Below the pieces are notes generated by a model. It was not told the DNA's origin. It did no database searches and saw only the letters and a list, made by a program, of their open reading frames with translations. Both the position numbers and the translations under genes were made by a program. Source: Roseibium sp. Sym1 (GTDB lineage: Bacteria > Pseudomonadota > Alphaproteobacteria > Rhizobiales > Stappiaceae). Taken from it: a stretch of 64,000 bases of DNA. Shown piece by piece: positions 44,904 through 54,415 of the stretch (its first letter is position 1; every line of letters begins with the position of its first letter). Where the stretch lies: positions 4,500,501 through 4,564,500 of the forward strand of contig NZ_CP114786.1 of the NCBI RefSeq assembly GCF_027359675.1. Reading direction: 5' to 3'.

Positions 44904-46358
44904 ATGCGTTTGGCACTTTCCGGCTCACTGCGTTCCCTGGCTGCCGCGGCACTGGCTGCGCTGATCGGCATTTCACCAGCGTCCGCACAGACGGCCCAGC
45001 CATCTGCGGCGGATCTTCGTCTGGTTCCGCAGAACCAGGCGCAGATCAAGCTGTCCTTTGCGCCGATCGTGAAGACCGTCGCGCCGGCGGTGGTCAATGT
45101 CTATGCCAGCCGCAAGGTCGTGCAGCGGCAGCGGGTCTCCCCGTTTTTCGATGACCCGTTCTTTCGCCGCTTTTTCGGACAGCCCGGCGGCGGTTTCAAC
45201 AAGCCGCGCCAGCGGGTGGAATCCTCGCTTGGCTCCGGCGTGATCATTTCCGCGGACGGCACGGTGATCACCAACCATCACGTGATCAAGGATGCGGACG
45301 AGGTGCGGGTCGCCCTGAACGACCGGCGCGAGTTCGATGCCGACATCGTGCTGCTGGACGAGCGCACCGACCTTGCCGTGCTGAAGATCCGCGGCGAGGG
45401 ACCCTTCGAACATGTGGCCTTCGCGGATTCCGACAGCCTGGAGGTCGGCGACATCGTGCTGGCCATCGGCAATCCGTTCGGTGTCGGCCAGACCGTCACC
45501 CAGGGCATCGTCTCGGCCACCGCCCGTACCCAGGTCGGTGTCACGGATTTTCAATTCTTCATCCAGACCGACGCGGCGATCAACCCCGGCAATTCCGGCG
45601 GTGCGCTGGTCGACATGACCGGCAAGCTGGTCGGTATCAACACCGCGATCTTCTCCCGCTCCGGCGGATCCAACGGCATCGGCTTCGCCATTCCGGCGCA
45701 TATGGCGCGGTTTGTCGCGAAGGCGGCCGACCAGGGCGGCAAGGTTCAGCGGCCCTGGCTTGGGGCAACGGTGCAGCTGGTGAGTGCCGAGATTGCCGAG
45801 GCGCTCAGCCTGGACCGCCCGCGGGGCGTGCTGGTCACAGCCGTTTTCGAGGACTCCCCGGCGCACAAGGCCGGGATCCGCGTCAGCGATCTGGTGATCG
45901 CCGTCGACGGCAAGGAAGTGACCGATCCCAATTCCTTCGGCTACAGGTTCGCCACCAAGATGATCGGCGAAGAAACGGAATTCGTCATCCTCAGGAGCGG
46001 CAAGGAGCAGGTCCTGACCGTGTCGCTGTTGCCGGCGCCAGAATCGGTTCCGAGGGACACACGCGAGCTGGTCGAATATTCGCCCTTTGAGGGCGCGACC
46101 GTGATGAACCTTTCGCCCGCCGTTTCAGAGGAGCTCGGGCTGGAAGGCCTGATCGAGGGCGTTGTGATCTCCGAGGTCCGGCGCGGCAGCACCGCCGACA
46201 GGGTGGGGCTCCGCCCGGGCGACATCATCCGTGGTGTCAACCGGCAGGTCATCGAAACGACCGTGATGCTGGAAGAGATCACCAAGAAACCGCCGCGCGT
46301 CTGGCAGCTCGATATCGAGCGGGACGGCAAGGTGACACAACTGACCCTGCGTGGTTAG
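44904..46358 (+). CDS. Periplasmic serine endoprotease, DegP/DegQ (HtrA) family
   Basis: From ATG 44904 the product has 484 residues. A signal peptide ends near SASA|QT (residue 28). The catalytic triad is His126 (TNHHV), Asp156 (ERTDLAVL) and Ser231 (NPGNSGGALVD). Two PDZ domains follow (about 258-355 and 385-480). It degrades or holds misfolded envelope proteins. An in-frame ATG at 44874 would put acidic residues before the signal peptide and is less likely. rarA starts 9 bases after the stop, so the pair is co-transcribed. Confidence 0.93.
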   Translation: MRLALSGSLRSLAAAALAALIGISPASAQTAQPSAADLRLVPQNQAQIKLSFAPIVKTVAPAVVNVYASRKVVQRQRVSPFFDDPFFRRFFGQPGGGFNKPRQRVESSLGSGVIISADGTVITNHHVIKDADEVRVALNDRREFDADIVLLDERTDLAVLKIRGEGPFEHVAFADSDSLEVGDIVLAIGNPFGVGQTVTQGIVSATARTQVGVTDFQFFIQTDAAINPGNSGGALVDMTGKLVGINTAIFSRSGGSNGIGFAIPAHMARFVAKAADQGGKVQRPWLGATVQLVSAEIAEALSLDRPRGVLVTAVFEDSPAHKAGIRVSDLVIAVDGKEVTDPNSFGYRFATKMIGEETEFVILRSGKEQVLTVSLLPAPESVPRDTRELVEYSPFEGATVMNLSPAVSEELGLEGLIEGVVISEVRRGSTADRVGLRPGDIIRGVNRQVIETTVMLEEITKKPPRVWQLDIERDGKVTQLTLRG

Positions 46359-46367
46359 GGAGCGAGG

Positions 46368-47672
46368 GTGAGCGACCTGTTCGAAGCCTCGGGACTGAGC
46401 CAGGCGGGACCGCGCCCGCTTGCGGACCGGATGCGGCCTGCGCGCCTCGCGGATGTCGTCGGCCAGGATCATCTGCTCGGGCCGGACGGCACGCTGACGC
46501 GGATGCTGAAGACCCGGACGCTCGGCTCGCTGATCTTCTGGGGGCCGCCCGGCACGGGCAAGACGACGATCGCGCGCCTGCTGGCCACCGAGACGGATCT
46601 CGCTTTCGAGCAGATTTCGGCGATCTTTTCCGGTGTCGCGGATCTGAAGAAAGTGTTCGAGGCGGCCCGGGCACGGCGGATGGGCGGCCGGGCCACACTG
46701 CTTTTCGTTGACGAGATCCATCGCTTCAACAGGGCGCAGCAGGACAGTTTCCTGCCCGTGATGGAAGATGGCACGATCACGCTGGTCGGTGCCACCACCG
46801 AAAACCCGTCCTTCGAACTCAACGCGGCGTTGCTGTCGCGCTCTCACGTGATGACCTTCCAGTCGCTGTCCCTGGAGGCGATCGAAAAGCTGCTCAGCCG
46901 CGCCGAGGAAGAGGAAGGCAAGAAGCTGCCGCTCGACGCGGATGCGCGCCAGGTCCTGATCCGCATGGCCGACGGCGACGGCCGCTCCTCGCTGACACTG
47001 GCCGAGGATGTCTGGCGGGCCGCCAACGAGGACGAGGTCTTCGATGCGGAACGCCTGCAGGAGATCGTGCAGCGGCGCGCACCGATCTACGACAAGAGCG
47101 CGGACGGGCACTACAATCTGATCTCGGCCCTGCACAAGTCCGTGCGCGGATCCGATCCGGACGCGGCGCTCTACTGGTTCTGCCGCATGCTTGATGGCGG
47201 CGAGGACCCGATGTACCTTGCGCGCCGTCTCATCCGCATGGCGGTGGAGGATATCGGTCTGGCCGACCCCAACGCGCTGGTCCAGGCCAATGCGTCCCGC
47301 GATGCCTACCAGATGCTGGGCTCCCCGGAGGGTGAGCTGGCTCTGGCGCAGACGGTGATCTATCTGGCGACGGCTCCGAAATCCAACGGCGCCTATATGG
47401 CCTACAAGGCTGCCATGCGCGACGCCAAGTCCAGCGGCTCGCTGCTGCCGCCCAAGCATATCCTGAACGCGCCGACCAAGCTGATGAAGGAAGAAGGCTA
47501 CGGCACCGGCTACCAGTACGATCACGATGCCCCGGACGGGTTTTCCGGTCAGGACTATTTTCCGGAGAACATGGGCCGCAAAACCTACTACGATCCCCCT
47601 CAGCGCGGCTTTGAACGCGACCTCAGAAAGCGCCTGGAGTACTGGGACAAGCTGCGCAGGGAACGCGGCTGA
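46368..47672 (+). CDS. rarA: Replication-associated recombination ATPase RarA/MgsA
   Basis: The 434-residue AAA+ protein starts at GTG 46368. Walker A is GPPGTGKTT (59-67) and Walker B is LLFVDEIH (111-118), followed by the sensor 1 region VGATTENPSFE. The C-terminal half is the tetramerisation domain with QMLGSPEGELALAQ and PPKHILNAPTKLM. RarA acts at stalled replication forks. It follows the DegP-like gene by 9 bases and converges on the cyclase gene, with stops 11 bases apart. Confidence 0.95.
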   Translation: MSDLFEASGLSQAGPRPLADRMRPARLADVVGQDHLLGPDGTLTRMLKTRTLGSLIFWGPPGTGKTTIARLLATETDLAFEQISAIFSGVADLKKVFEAARARRMGGRATLLFVDEIHRFNRAQQDSFLPVMEDGTITLVGATTENPSFELNAALLSRSHVMTFQSLSLEAIEKLLSRAEEEEGKKLPLDADARQVLIRMADGDGRSSLTLAEDVWRAANEDEVFDAERLQEIVQRRAPIYDKSADGHYNLISALHKSVRGSDPDAALYWFCRMLDGGEDPMYLARRLIRMAVEDIGLADPNALVQANASRDAYQMLGSPEGELALAQTVIYLATAPKSNGAYMAYKAAMRDAKSSGSLLPPKHILNAPTKLMKEEGYGTGYQYDHDAPDGFSGQDYFPENMGRKTYYDPPQRGFERDLRKRLEYWDKLRRERG

Positions 47673-47683
47673 GCGAGGGCCTG

Positions 47684-48691
47684 TCAGCCGGCATCCGGCG
47701 GCGACAGGCGCTCGAGGGCGTTTTTGAGCGAGGAGACCAGTCTTTCCCTGTCTTCCGCTGTCATGGTTTCGGGCAGGTTCGCAAGCTGCATGGAAACCTG
47801 GGCAAGGTCGGGGTTCGTTTCGGCCGTTGCCGATTCCTTGAGCCCGATGACCTCGTAGGTCGTCACCGGATAGGCGATGCCCTTGACGGTGACCTCGCCG
47901 TTTTCGGCGCATTTGACCTGATCCTTGACCTGGGAATAGGTCTCGAAGGAAATCAGGACCGAGCCGGGGGTGGCCAGGCTCTCCAGCCGGGAAGCCGTGT
48001 TCACGCCCCGGCCGATGATGGTGTAATCGAGACGGTCGTCACTGCCGAAATTGCCCACCGTGCAATAATCCGTGTGAATGCCCATGCGGCATTTGAGCGG
48101 CTTGGAGATACCCGCTTCCTGCCAGACACCCTGCAGCTCCTTCATCCTGTTCTGCATTTCAACAGCCATGCGGACACAGGCGAGCGCATCTTCCGTCACG
48201 CCCCGGGATTCCGGGTCGCCGAAGAAAATCAGGATGGCGTCGCCGACATACTTGTCGATCGTTGCGCCATGTTTGAGCGCTATGTTCGACATTTCGGTCA
48301 GGTACTGGTTGAGAATGGAGGTGAGTTCTTCGGATTCCAGCCTGTCGGCGGTCTCGGTGAAATCCGCGATGTCGGAAAAGAACACGGTGAGTTTCTTGCG
48401 GGTCGCGGCGATCTTGACTTCCTGGCGGCCCTCGAAAATGGACCGGTAGACCTGCGGCGACAGGTATTTGGCCAATTGCCTTGACAGGTTTTCCAGACGG
48501 GTGGACTGATCCGCGAGCTGGTCCTCGACGGCTTCGCCATGCTCGATGGTTGCCTCGTAAAGCACACGAAGATCTTCCAGTTCGGAACGCAGGTATTCGT
48601 TTTCTTCCCGCAGGACGCGAAGAAGGGTAGCGTCCTCGGCATCTACGTTTGCCGCAGTGTCCTGTGAGGTTTTCTTGCTACTCTTCGCCAT
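47684..48691 (-). CDS. Class III adenylate/guanylate cyclase with N-terminal coiled coil
   Basis: The 335-residue soluble protein has a coiled coil at about 20-75 (LREENEYLRSELEDLRVLYE), then the SPQVYRSIF motif and a class III catalytic domain. Metal ligands Asp107 (FFSDIADF) and Asp151 (KYVGDAILIFFG), base-selecting Lys147 and Asp222, and transition-state residues Asn231 and Arg235 (GRGVNTASRLE) are all present, so it should make cyclic AMP. It lacks a membrane segment or HAMP domain. The coiled coil probably transmits a signal from a partner. A perfect inverted repeat lies 34-52 bases upstream of the start. Confidence 0.92.
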   Translation of the reverse strand: MAKSSKKTSQDTAANVDAEDATLLRVLREENEYLRSELEDLRVLYEATIEHGEAVEDQLADQSTRLENLSRQLAKYLSPQVYRSIFEGRQEVKIAATRKKLTVFFSDIADFTETADRLESEELTSILNQYLTEMSNIALKHGATIDKYVGDAILIFFGDPESRGVTEDALACVRMAVEMQNRMKELQGVWQEAGISKPLKCRMGIHTDYCTVGNFGSDDRLDYTIIGRGVNTASRLESLATPGSVLISFETYSQVKDQVKCAENGEVTVKGIAYPVTTYEVIGLKESATAETNPDLAQVSMQLANLPETMTAEDRERLVSSLKNALERLSPPDAG

Positions 48692-48724
48692 GTCTTTCCG
48701 GAGGACTGGGATCGGGGGCGCTGC

Positions 48725-48743
48725 TTCAGGTCATAGACCTGAA
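48725..48743. promoter_or_regulatory. Perfect inverted repeat upstream of the cyclase gene
   Basis: TTCAGGTC-ATA-GACCTGAA has 8-base arms and lies 34 bases before the cyclase ATG, in the 300-base divergent gap shared with the patatin-like gene. It is a candidate operator. Confidence 0.5.
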
Positions 48744-48993
48744 TGTTTAAGAATCATTCGTTTCGGTGGGAATTATCTTAGCGGAATAATTCGGCCGGAA
48801 AGGGAAATTTTGTAACCGTCTGTGCCGGGGAAAGGCAGGCGTCACGGGGCTCCCGGTCCCAGTCCCACGCCAAAGTGACCTGATATGACCAAGTTGCCAG
48901 CCGATGCCGCTTTGGTGCTCATTTTTTACACCCAGATAAAGACTGTGGCCATTTTTGTGTTCTAGGGTGTTGAGAGGGCGCCTCGGTGATCGC

Positions 48994-51387
48994 ATGAAGG
49001 AAATCGAACTCAGACTTGGACTTGTGTTTTATGGCGGCGTCTCGCTGGCCATCTACATGCATGGCGTGAGCCGCGAAATTCTGAACGTGGTGCGTGCCTC
49101 GAACGTCCGTCTTGACCGGAACGCCGGCAAGCAGGCGCCCGAGACCGGGATCCCCGATCTGCCACCGGTCCAAACCGCCTATTGCGAGCTCCTGGATCTT
49201 TTGTCCGCGGTCGCCGATGTCCGGGTGGTCGTGGACGCGATCGCGGGCGCGTCGGCGGGCGGTGTCAACGGGATCATGCTGGCAAGGGCGATCGCCCATG
49301 ACCTGCCGCTCGACAGCCACAGTGAGATGTGGCTCGAAAATGCCGATGTCACCCGTCTGGCAAGACCACAATCCGGATTGTCCCGCTATCTGAAAATTTC
49401 CGTTTCGCCGGTTCTGGACCAGTTGATCTCCTCCCGCCTGAAGAAACAGATCAAGAGCGCCGAGACACGGGAGAAGCTCCGGCTGTTCATGCAGGCCCGC
49501 TGGTTTTCGCCACCTTTTTCCGGTGAGCGGTTCATTGGCTGGATGCTGGATGCCTGCGCCAAGATGGAACAGGACGCCCGGACGGGGCGAAGCCTCATAC
49601 CACGCGGCCAGACGCTGGACCTCTTTGTCACCATCACCGATTACAATGGTGTCAAGCGCCGGATCCACCTTGACGACCCGGACTATGTCGAGGAATGGGA
49701 CCACCGCAGGATCCTGAACTTCCATGCGGCCCACCGCACGCCCGGTTATGTCGACAGCCAGTTCGATGCGGAAAACATACCCGAGTTGGTGTTCGCAGCC
49801 CGGGCGACGTCTTCTTTCCCCGGCGCCTTTCCGCCGGCGACCGTCGCGGAAATGGAACGGGTACTTGCCGACAAGGACCTGCAGTGGCGCCATCGCGACG
49901 ACTTTCTGGCTCGCGGGTTCAACCTCAACGGGGACACCTTGGGCCAGCATTGTTTTGTCGACGGCAGCGTCGTCATGAACAAGCCCTTTGCGCCGGTCAT
50001 CGAGGTGATCCAGGACCGGCCGGCGGTCCGTGAGGTCGCCCGCCGGCTGATCTATGTAGATCCCGCCCCGGTGGAGCCCGAGGACAGGGAGGGAACGCAA
50101 GCCGAATTGCCCGGGTTCTTCAGGGTTATCCTGGCCTCGCTTGCCCATATTCCGCGAAACGAACCGATCGGCGACGATCTGAAGGAGCTGGAACAGAACA
50201 ACCGGCGCAGCCGCTGGCTGTCCCAATTGATCGATTCCGCCGGGCCGATGGTCGACCAAGCCGTTAGCGGGTTGATTCCAAAACGCCGGGCGGTGACGCC
50301 GGACATCTTGTCCAAGTGCCGCAAGCAGGCCACCATGGCCGCGTTCGAACAGGCCGGCTTTGCCTTTCTGAACTACCAGTCCCTCAAGCTGCATTCGCTG
50401 GCCGACCGGCTGGCGGGACTGACGTCACGCCTGAGCGGCCTGGAACACGCCCGCGGCCAGGAGGAGGCGCTGCTCGGACTGATTTCCGACCGCTTCAACC
50501 GGATGACGGCGGCAAGCAAGGACGTGCTTGGCCGCACCGACCCGCATATCGTTGCCCTGCTGAGGGATCTTGATGTCGACTACCGGATCCGCCGGCTGCG
50601 CTTTGCGATCCGCAAGCTCAACGGATTTTACCATTATCGGCCTGAAACGGACCTGGCGCCGCCCGACACGGACGTGCTCGACCACATGAAAGCGCTGCTT
50701 TACGAGCAGATCGATCATCTTGGCTGGCGCTGGAATGGGAAGTTTTTCGGCCATGCAAGCCGCGAACTGGCGCAGCGTTTCCTGCGGGACCTGGAGGCCG
50801 GTTCAAGCTCGGCCGGAGACCATGTCGACCCCCTCCTGAAATCCTATGGGCAGATGATGGGGCTGGCCGATCTGGACCGGCTGCAGGACGAGCTGTTTTC
50901 GGACACCGCGCGCGCACTCTTGGACAAGCAGCGTCACCAGTCGCTGATGCGGGCCTATATCGGCTTCGGATTCTTCGACCTGATCACCTTTCCGGTGTTG
51001 CAGCGCAACGACTTCTCGGAGGTGACCGAAATTCTTGTCGACCGGATCAGCCCCAGGGACGCGACGAGCCTCTATACCGAGGGGTTCGACCTCAAGGGCA
51101 AGTCGCTCAACACGTTCGGAGCGTTCTTCAACCGGGGCTGGCGGGAACATGACTATCTCTGGGGACGCCTGAACGCGGCCGACAGGCTTGTCAGCATCGT
51201 GTTGTCCGCGGCCGGAGAGGGCACTTTGCCGCAGCCGCAGATCAATCAGGCACGGGCCCGGATCTTTCTGGCCGTCCTGGAAGAAGAACGGGACAAACTT
51301 GCTGATATCACGGAGGAAATCGAGCGGATCGACAGTCTGATCCGATCGATCTTCCCGGATTTCGCCCATGTTGCCGAAGAGGTCTAG
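48994..51387 (+). CDS. Patatin-like phospholipase (DUF3376/TIGR03607-type)
   Basis: From ATG 48994 the product has 797 residues and begins MKEIELRLGLVFYGGVSLAI, the oxyanion-loop start of this family. The nucleophile is Ser87 in GASAG (85-89), and the second dyad member is Asp323 in FVDGS. ATSSFPGAFPP (271-281) is also conserved. The C-terminal 450 residues are the large extra domain of this patatin subgroup. It probably hydrolyses acyl esters in the cytoplasm or at the membrane. No signal peptide is present. Its physiological lipid is unknown. Confidence 0.88.
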   Translation: MKEIELRLGLVFYGGVSLAIYMHGVSREILNVVRASNVRLDRNAGKQAPETGIPDLPPVQTAYCELLDLLSAVADVRVVVDAIAGASAGGVNGIMLARAIAHDLPLDSHSEMWLENADVTRLARPQSGLSRYLKISVSPVLDQLISSRLKKQIKSAETREKLRLFMQARWFSPPFSGERFIGWMLDACAKMEQDARTGRSLIPRGQTLDLFVTITDYNGVKRRIHLDDPDYVEEWDHRRILNFHAAHRTPGYVDSQFDAENIPELVFAARATSSFPGAFPPATVAEMERVLADKDLQWRHRDDFLARGFNLNGDTLGQHCFVDGSVVMNKPFAPVIEVIQDRPAVREVARRLIYVDPAPVEPEDREGTQAELPGFFRVILASLAHIPRNEPIGDDLKELEQNNRRSRWLSQLIDSAGPMVDQAVSGLIPKRRAVTPDILSKCRKQATMAAFEQAGFAFLNYQSLKLHSLADRLAGLTSRLSGLEHARGQEEALLGLISDRFNRMTAASKDVLGRTDPHIVALLRDLDVDYRIRRLRFAIRKLNGFYHYRPETDLAPPDTDVLDHMKALLYEQIDHLGWRWNGKFFGHASRELAQRFLRDLEAGSSSAGDHVDPLLKSYGQMMGLADLDRLQDELFSDTARALLDKQRHQSLMRAYIGFGFFDLITFPVLQRNDFSEVTEILVDRISPRDATSLYTEGFDLKGKSLNTFGAFFNRGWREHDYLWGRLNAADRLVSIVLSAAGEGTLPQPQINQARARIFLAVLEEERDKLADITEEIERIDSLIRSIFPDFAHVAEEV

Positions 51388-51488
51388 ACAGCTGTTCCCG
51401 AATTTCTCCCGGTGTTACCTTGACGTGACGTCCGCTCTTTCGCTACGCACAATCTCAGCTGTTGCAAAGCGTGCAGGTACCCAGGTTG

Positions 51489-52268
51489 ATGGATTTTTGG
51501 ATCAGGACTTTCGGAACGGGACTTGAGGCGTTTGTCGTCCTCATTGCGGTGCTCTATGCCGCCAGCCTCGTCGTGCTGTTCACGACGGGAATGGCCATGA
51601 CCCTGTTGAACAGCCGCCACCCGGGCCGCAAGATCCAGAAACGGCAGCCGACCCACGATGCAATTCGCGATATCCGCTCGTCGACGATACAGCTGATGAT
51701 CACCAGCACCTGCCTGGCGATCGGCCTTTACGCGCAAATGCGCGGCTGGACGCTGTTTCCGCCTGTCGCCCTGTCCTGGTGGTCCGTGCCGTTGTTTTTC
51801 GTCGTGTCGCTGATCCTGCACGACACCTGGTTCTACTGGGGCCACAGGATCCTGCACACAAGGCTTTTCTACCGGTTCCACAAGCCCCACCACATGACGG
51901 TCACGCCGACGGTCTGGTCGAACGACGCGGGCTCCAGCGTCGACACGCTGTTCGCGCATTCCTACTACGCCCTGGTCCTGTTCGTGCTGCCGATCCCGCC
52001 GCTGGTGTTTCTCGGGCACCGTCTGTTCGACCAGGTGTCGGCCGCCATCGGTCATTGCGGCTATGAACACTTCGCCAGCCGGAGCGCGCGCAAGCCGTGG
52101 CCGCTGCTGTGCACGCTTTACCACGACCAGCATCACCAGTATTTCGTCTACAACTATGCCAACTATTTTTCCTTCTGGGACCGGTTCTGCGGCACGATCC
52201 ATCCGACCTATGACGACAGGGTGGAAAGCTTCGAGGAGCTTTACGCCGGCAAGCGGGACCAGGCGTGA
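51489..52268 (+). CDS. Sterol desaturase/fatty acid hydroxylase family protein, copy 1
   Basis: The 259-residue membrane protein has four or so hydrophobic spans and the di-iron His boxes: HRILH (119-123), HKPHH (131-135), IGHCGYEH (187-194) and HDQHH (212-216). FSFWDRFCGTIHP ends the core. The superfamily hydroxylates or desaturates lipids using O2. The start is uncertain; a TTG at 51462 is the alternative. Its stop overlaps the start of copy 2. All His are present, so it should be active. The substrate (fatty acyl, carotenoid or hopanoid) cannot be read. Confidence 0.87.
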   Translation: MDFWIRTFGTGLEAFVVLIAVLYAASLVVLFTTGMAMTLLNSRHPGRKIQKRQPTHDAIRDIRSSTIQLMITSTCLAIGLYAQMRGWTLFPPVALSWWSVPLFFVVSLILHDTWFYWGHRILHTRLFYRFHKPHHMTVTPTVWSNDAGSSVDTLFAHSYYALVLFVLPIPPLVFLGHRLFDQVSAAIGHCGYEHFASRSARKPWPLLCTLYHDQHHQYFVYNYANYFSFWDRFCGTIHPTYDDRVESFEELYAGKRDQA

Positions 52269-53047
52269 TGGCAATGCTGGTCGACTATCTGACGGTTTTC
52301 GCGCTGATCTATCTGGCCATGGTGGTGGTCTATTTCGCCACCGGCTTCACGGTGCTGGCGATCAACGCCCGTCATCCGGAGCGGCGTATCCAGAAGCACA
52401 GGGACGGGCTGAAGCGACAGGCTGAAGAGATCCGTGCCTCGATGCAGGCGCTGGCGACCTCGTCTCTGCTGATGTCCGCAGGGTATTTCGCGCAAAGCCA
52501 CGGCTGGACGCTGGTGGCTCCGCTGGAATTGAGCTGGTGGTCGTTTCCGCTCATGTTCGCCGTCTGCTTCGTGCTGTTCGACGCCTGGTTCTACTGGGGA
52601 CACCGGATCCTGCATCTGCCGTCGCTCTACAAGTATCACGTGCCGCATCACCGCTCGATCGCGCCGACGGTCTGGAGCAATGACAGTTCCACCACGGTGG
52701 ACACCTTGATCGAGCATTTTTTCTATTTCCTGGTCTGGTTCGTCCTGCCGGTGCCGGCGCTGAGCGTGTTCGCGCTGCGGCTGTTCGACCAGATCTCCGG
52801 GATGGTCGGCCATTCGGGCTTTGAATATTTCGCGTCGAAATCGTCGCGTTTTCCCTCACCGCTGATTTGCACGACCTTCCATGATCTGCATCATTCGCAG
52901 TTCCACTACAATTACGGTAACTTCTTTTCCTTCTGGGACCGTGTCTGTGGCACCGTGCACCCGAAATACGACGCGCTGGTGCGGTCCATGGAAGAGACCG
53001 GGGAGATCCCGGATACGGAAGAAACCAAGATCAAGGCAACCGGGTAA
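52268..53047 (+). CDS. Sterol desaturase/fatty acid hydroxylase family protein, copy 2
   Basis: This 259-residue paralogue has the same plan: FDAWFYWGHRILH, HVPHHRSIAPTVWSND, GHSGFEYF and FHDLHHSQFHYNYGNFFSFW with the terminal WDRVCGTVHP. It begins at ATG 52268 within the stop of copy 1 (TGATG), so translation is coupled; a GTG one codon earlier is possible. It shares more of its sequence with copy 3 than with copy 1 around the second His box. All di-iron ligands are kept. Confidence 0.88.
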   Translation: MAMLVDYLTVFALIYLAMVVVYFATGFTVLAINARHPERRIQKHRDGLKRQAEEIRASMQALATSSLLMSAGYFAQSHGWTLVAPLELSWWSFPLMFAVCFVLFDAWFYWGHRILHLPSLYKYHVPHHRSIAPTVWSNDSSTTVDTLIEHFFYFLVWFVLPVPALSVFALRLFDQISGMVGHSGFEYFASKSSRFPSPLICTTFHDLHHSQFHYNYGNFFSFWDRVCGTVHPKYDALVRSMEETGEIPDTEETKIKATG

Positions 53048-53103
53048 GCCCGCACGCGAATGCGCTGTGTCAGCCAACCGACCAACTGGATGCAAGACAA
53101 GAC

Positions 53104-53892
53104 ATGCTTGAACAGGCGCTGACAGTATTGCTCGAATTTTTGCCGATCTACGCGGCTTGCTACGGTGTGAACGTGTTCCTCTATTTCGCGACCGGCTGGG
53201 TTCTGGTGCAGATCCAGAATCGGCATCCGGAACGGCGGATCCAGCAGCACCGGCGCGGCGAGAAGCGCATGTGGAAGGAAATCCGTGCCAGCGTCTACTC
53301 GCTGACCGTGACCGCGGGCTGCCTGGCGGGCGGCATTTTCCTGTCGATGAAGGGCTGGACGCTGGTCGCGCCGCTGGAACTGACCTGGTGGTCGGCCATC
53401 CTGATGTTCGTCGTCTCCATCATCGCCTTCGACACCTGGTTCTACTGGGGCCACCGGCTGATGCATACCAAGTGGCTCTACCGGTTCCATGCCGAGCATC
53501 ACCGCTCCGTCGCGCCGACGGTCTGGAGCACCTATTCCGACGACCTTGTCGATGCCTTCGTGATGCAGAGCTATTACCTGTGGGCCGTCATCTTTCTGCC
53601 GATCCCGATCCCGGTGCTGATCGTTCACCGTCTGTGGGACCATTTCAACGGCACGATCGGCCATTCCGGTTTCGAGTTCTGGGCCTCGCCGATGTCGCGC
53701 CTGCCGTCGCCCATGGTCTGTGTCACGTTCCACGACCAGCACCATTCGCGCTTCAAGTACAATTTCGCCAATTTCTTTTCGTTCTGGGACCGGGTCTGCG
53801 GCACCATCGACCCGAAATATGATGACCAGGTCAAGATTTTCGAACAGATGGGGCAGGGGGAAAAACACAAACCCGTTGCACCCGGTGAATAA
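53104..53892 (+). CDS. Sterol desaturase/fatty acid hydroxylase family protein, copy 3
   Basis: The 262-residue third paralogue keeps FDTWFYWGHRLMH, HAEHHRSVAPTVWS, GHSGFEFW and FHDQHHSRFKYNFANFFSFW. The loop after the second box differs (TYSDDLVDAF instead of a VDTL core), which hints at a different substrate. It lies 56 bases after copy 2 and 18 before crcB, on the same strand. Confidence 0.88.
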   Translation: MLEQALTVLLEFLPIYAACYGVNVFLYFATGWVLVQIQNRHPERRIQQHRRGEKRMWKEIRASVYSLTVTAGCLAGGIFLSMKGWTLVAPLELTWWSAILMFVVSIIAFDTWFYWGHRLMHTKWLYRFHAEHHRSVAPTVWSTYSDDLVDAFVMQSYYLWAVIFLPIPIPVLIVHRLWDHFNGTIGHSGFEFWASPMSRLPSPMVCVTFHDQHHSRFKYNFANFFSFWDRVCGTIDPKYDDQVKIFEQMGQGEKHKPVAPGE

Positions 53893-53910
53893 CAGGGTCG
53901 GGGCTGCAGG

Positions 53911-54294
53911 GTGAAACATCTTCTTCTGGTAATGCTGGGCGGTGGCCTCGGCGCAGGCGGCCGGCACCTGGTGTCCATGGTGACGCTGCGGCTGTTCGGT
54001 CCCGGCTTTCCGGTCGGCACGCTGACGGTGAATATCGTCGGCTCGCTGATCATGGGCCTCTTCATCGGCTGGCTGGTCAAACAGGAGACCGGCAATCTCC
54101 AGGACCTGCGCTATTTCGTGGCGACCGGTTTCCTCGGCGGTTTCACCACGTTCTCCGCCTTTTCGCTCGACACGTCGGTCCTGTGGGAACGGGGCGACAC
54201 CCATCTTGCGCTTGTCTACATCCTGGCGTCGGTCGCCCTGTCGATCATCGCGGTCTTTGCCGGACTGATGATCATGCGGCAGGTCGCGACGTAA
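53911..54294 (+). CDS. crcB: Fluoride exporter CrcB/Fluc
   Basis: The 127-residue protein starts at GTG 53911 and has four membrane spans. NIVGSLIMGLF and GFLGGFTTFSAFSLD are the signature segments whose Asn, Phe and Thr residues line the fluoride pore. Fluc channels work as dual-topology dimers that expel fluoride. There are only 18 bases between copy 3 of the hydroxylase and this gene, which leaves no room for a fluoride riboswitch. rluC follows after 121 bases. Confidence 0.94.
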   Translation: MKHLLLVMLGGGLGAGGRHLVSMVTLRLFGPGFPVGTLTVNIVGSLIMGLFIGWLVKQETGNLQDLRYFVATGFLGGFTTFSAFSLDTSVLWERGDTHLALVYILASVALSIIAVFAGLMIMRQVAT

Positions 54295-54415
54295 GAATTC
54301 CTTTCATTCCTGTACGATTCCGCCTATACGCAGCGGAACGATTTTGCCCCGCCGGTGTGCGGTGGCGAGGGATATGCGTGGCGGCACTGTGCCCGCAACC
54401 GAATTTGAGAAAACA

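Noticed and set aside
51420..51448. TTGACG-N17-CTACGC before the hydroxylase genes
   Set aside because: The -10 hexamer is too far from consensus to report as a promoter.
53893..53910. Fluoride riboswitch before crcB
   Set aside because: The gap to the preceding gene is only 18 bases, too short for the aptamer.
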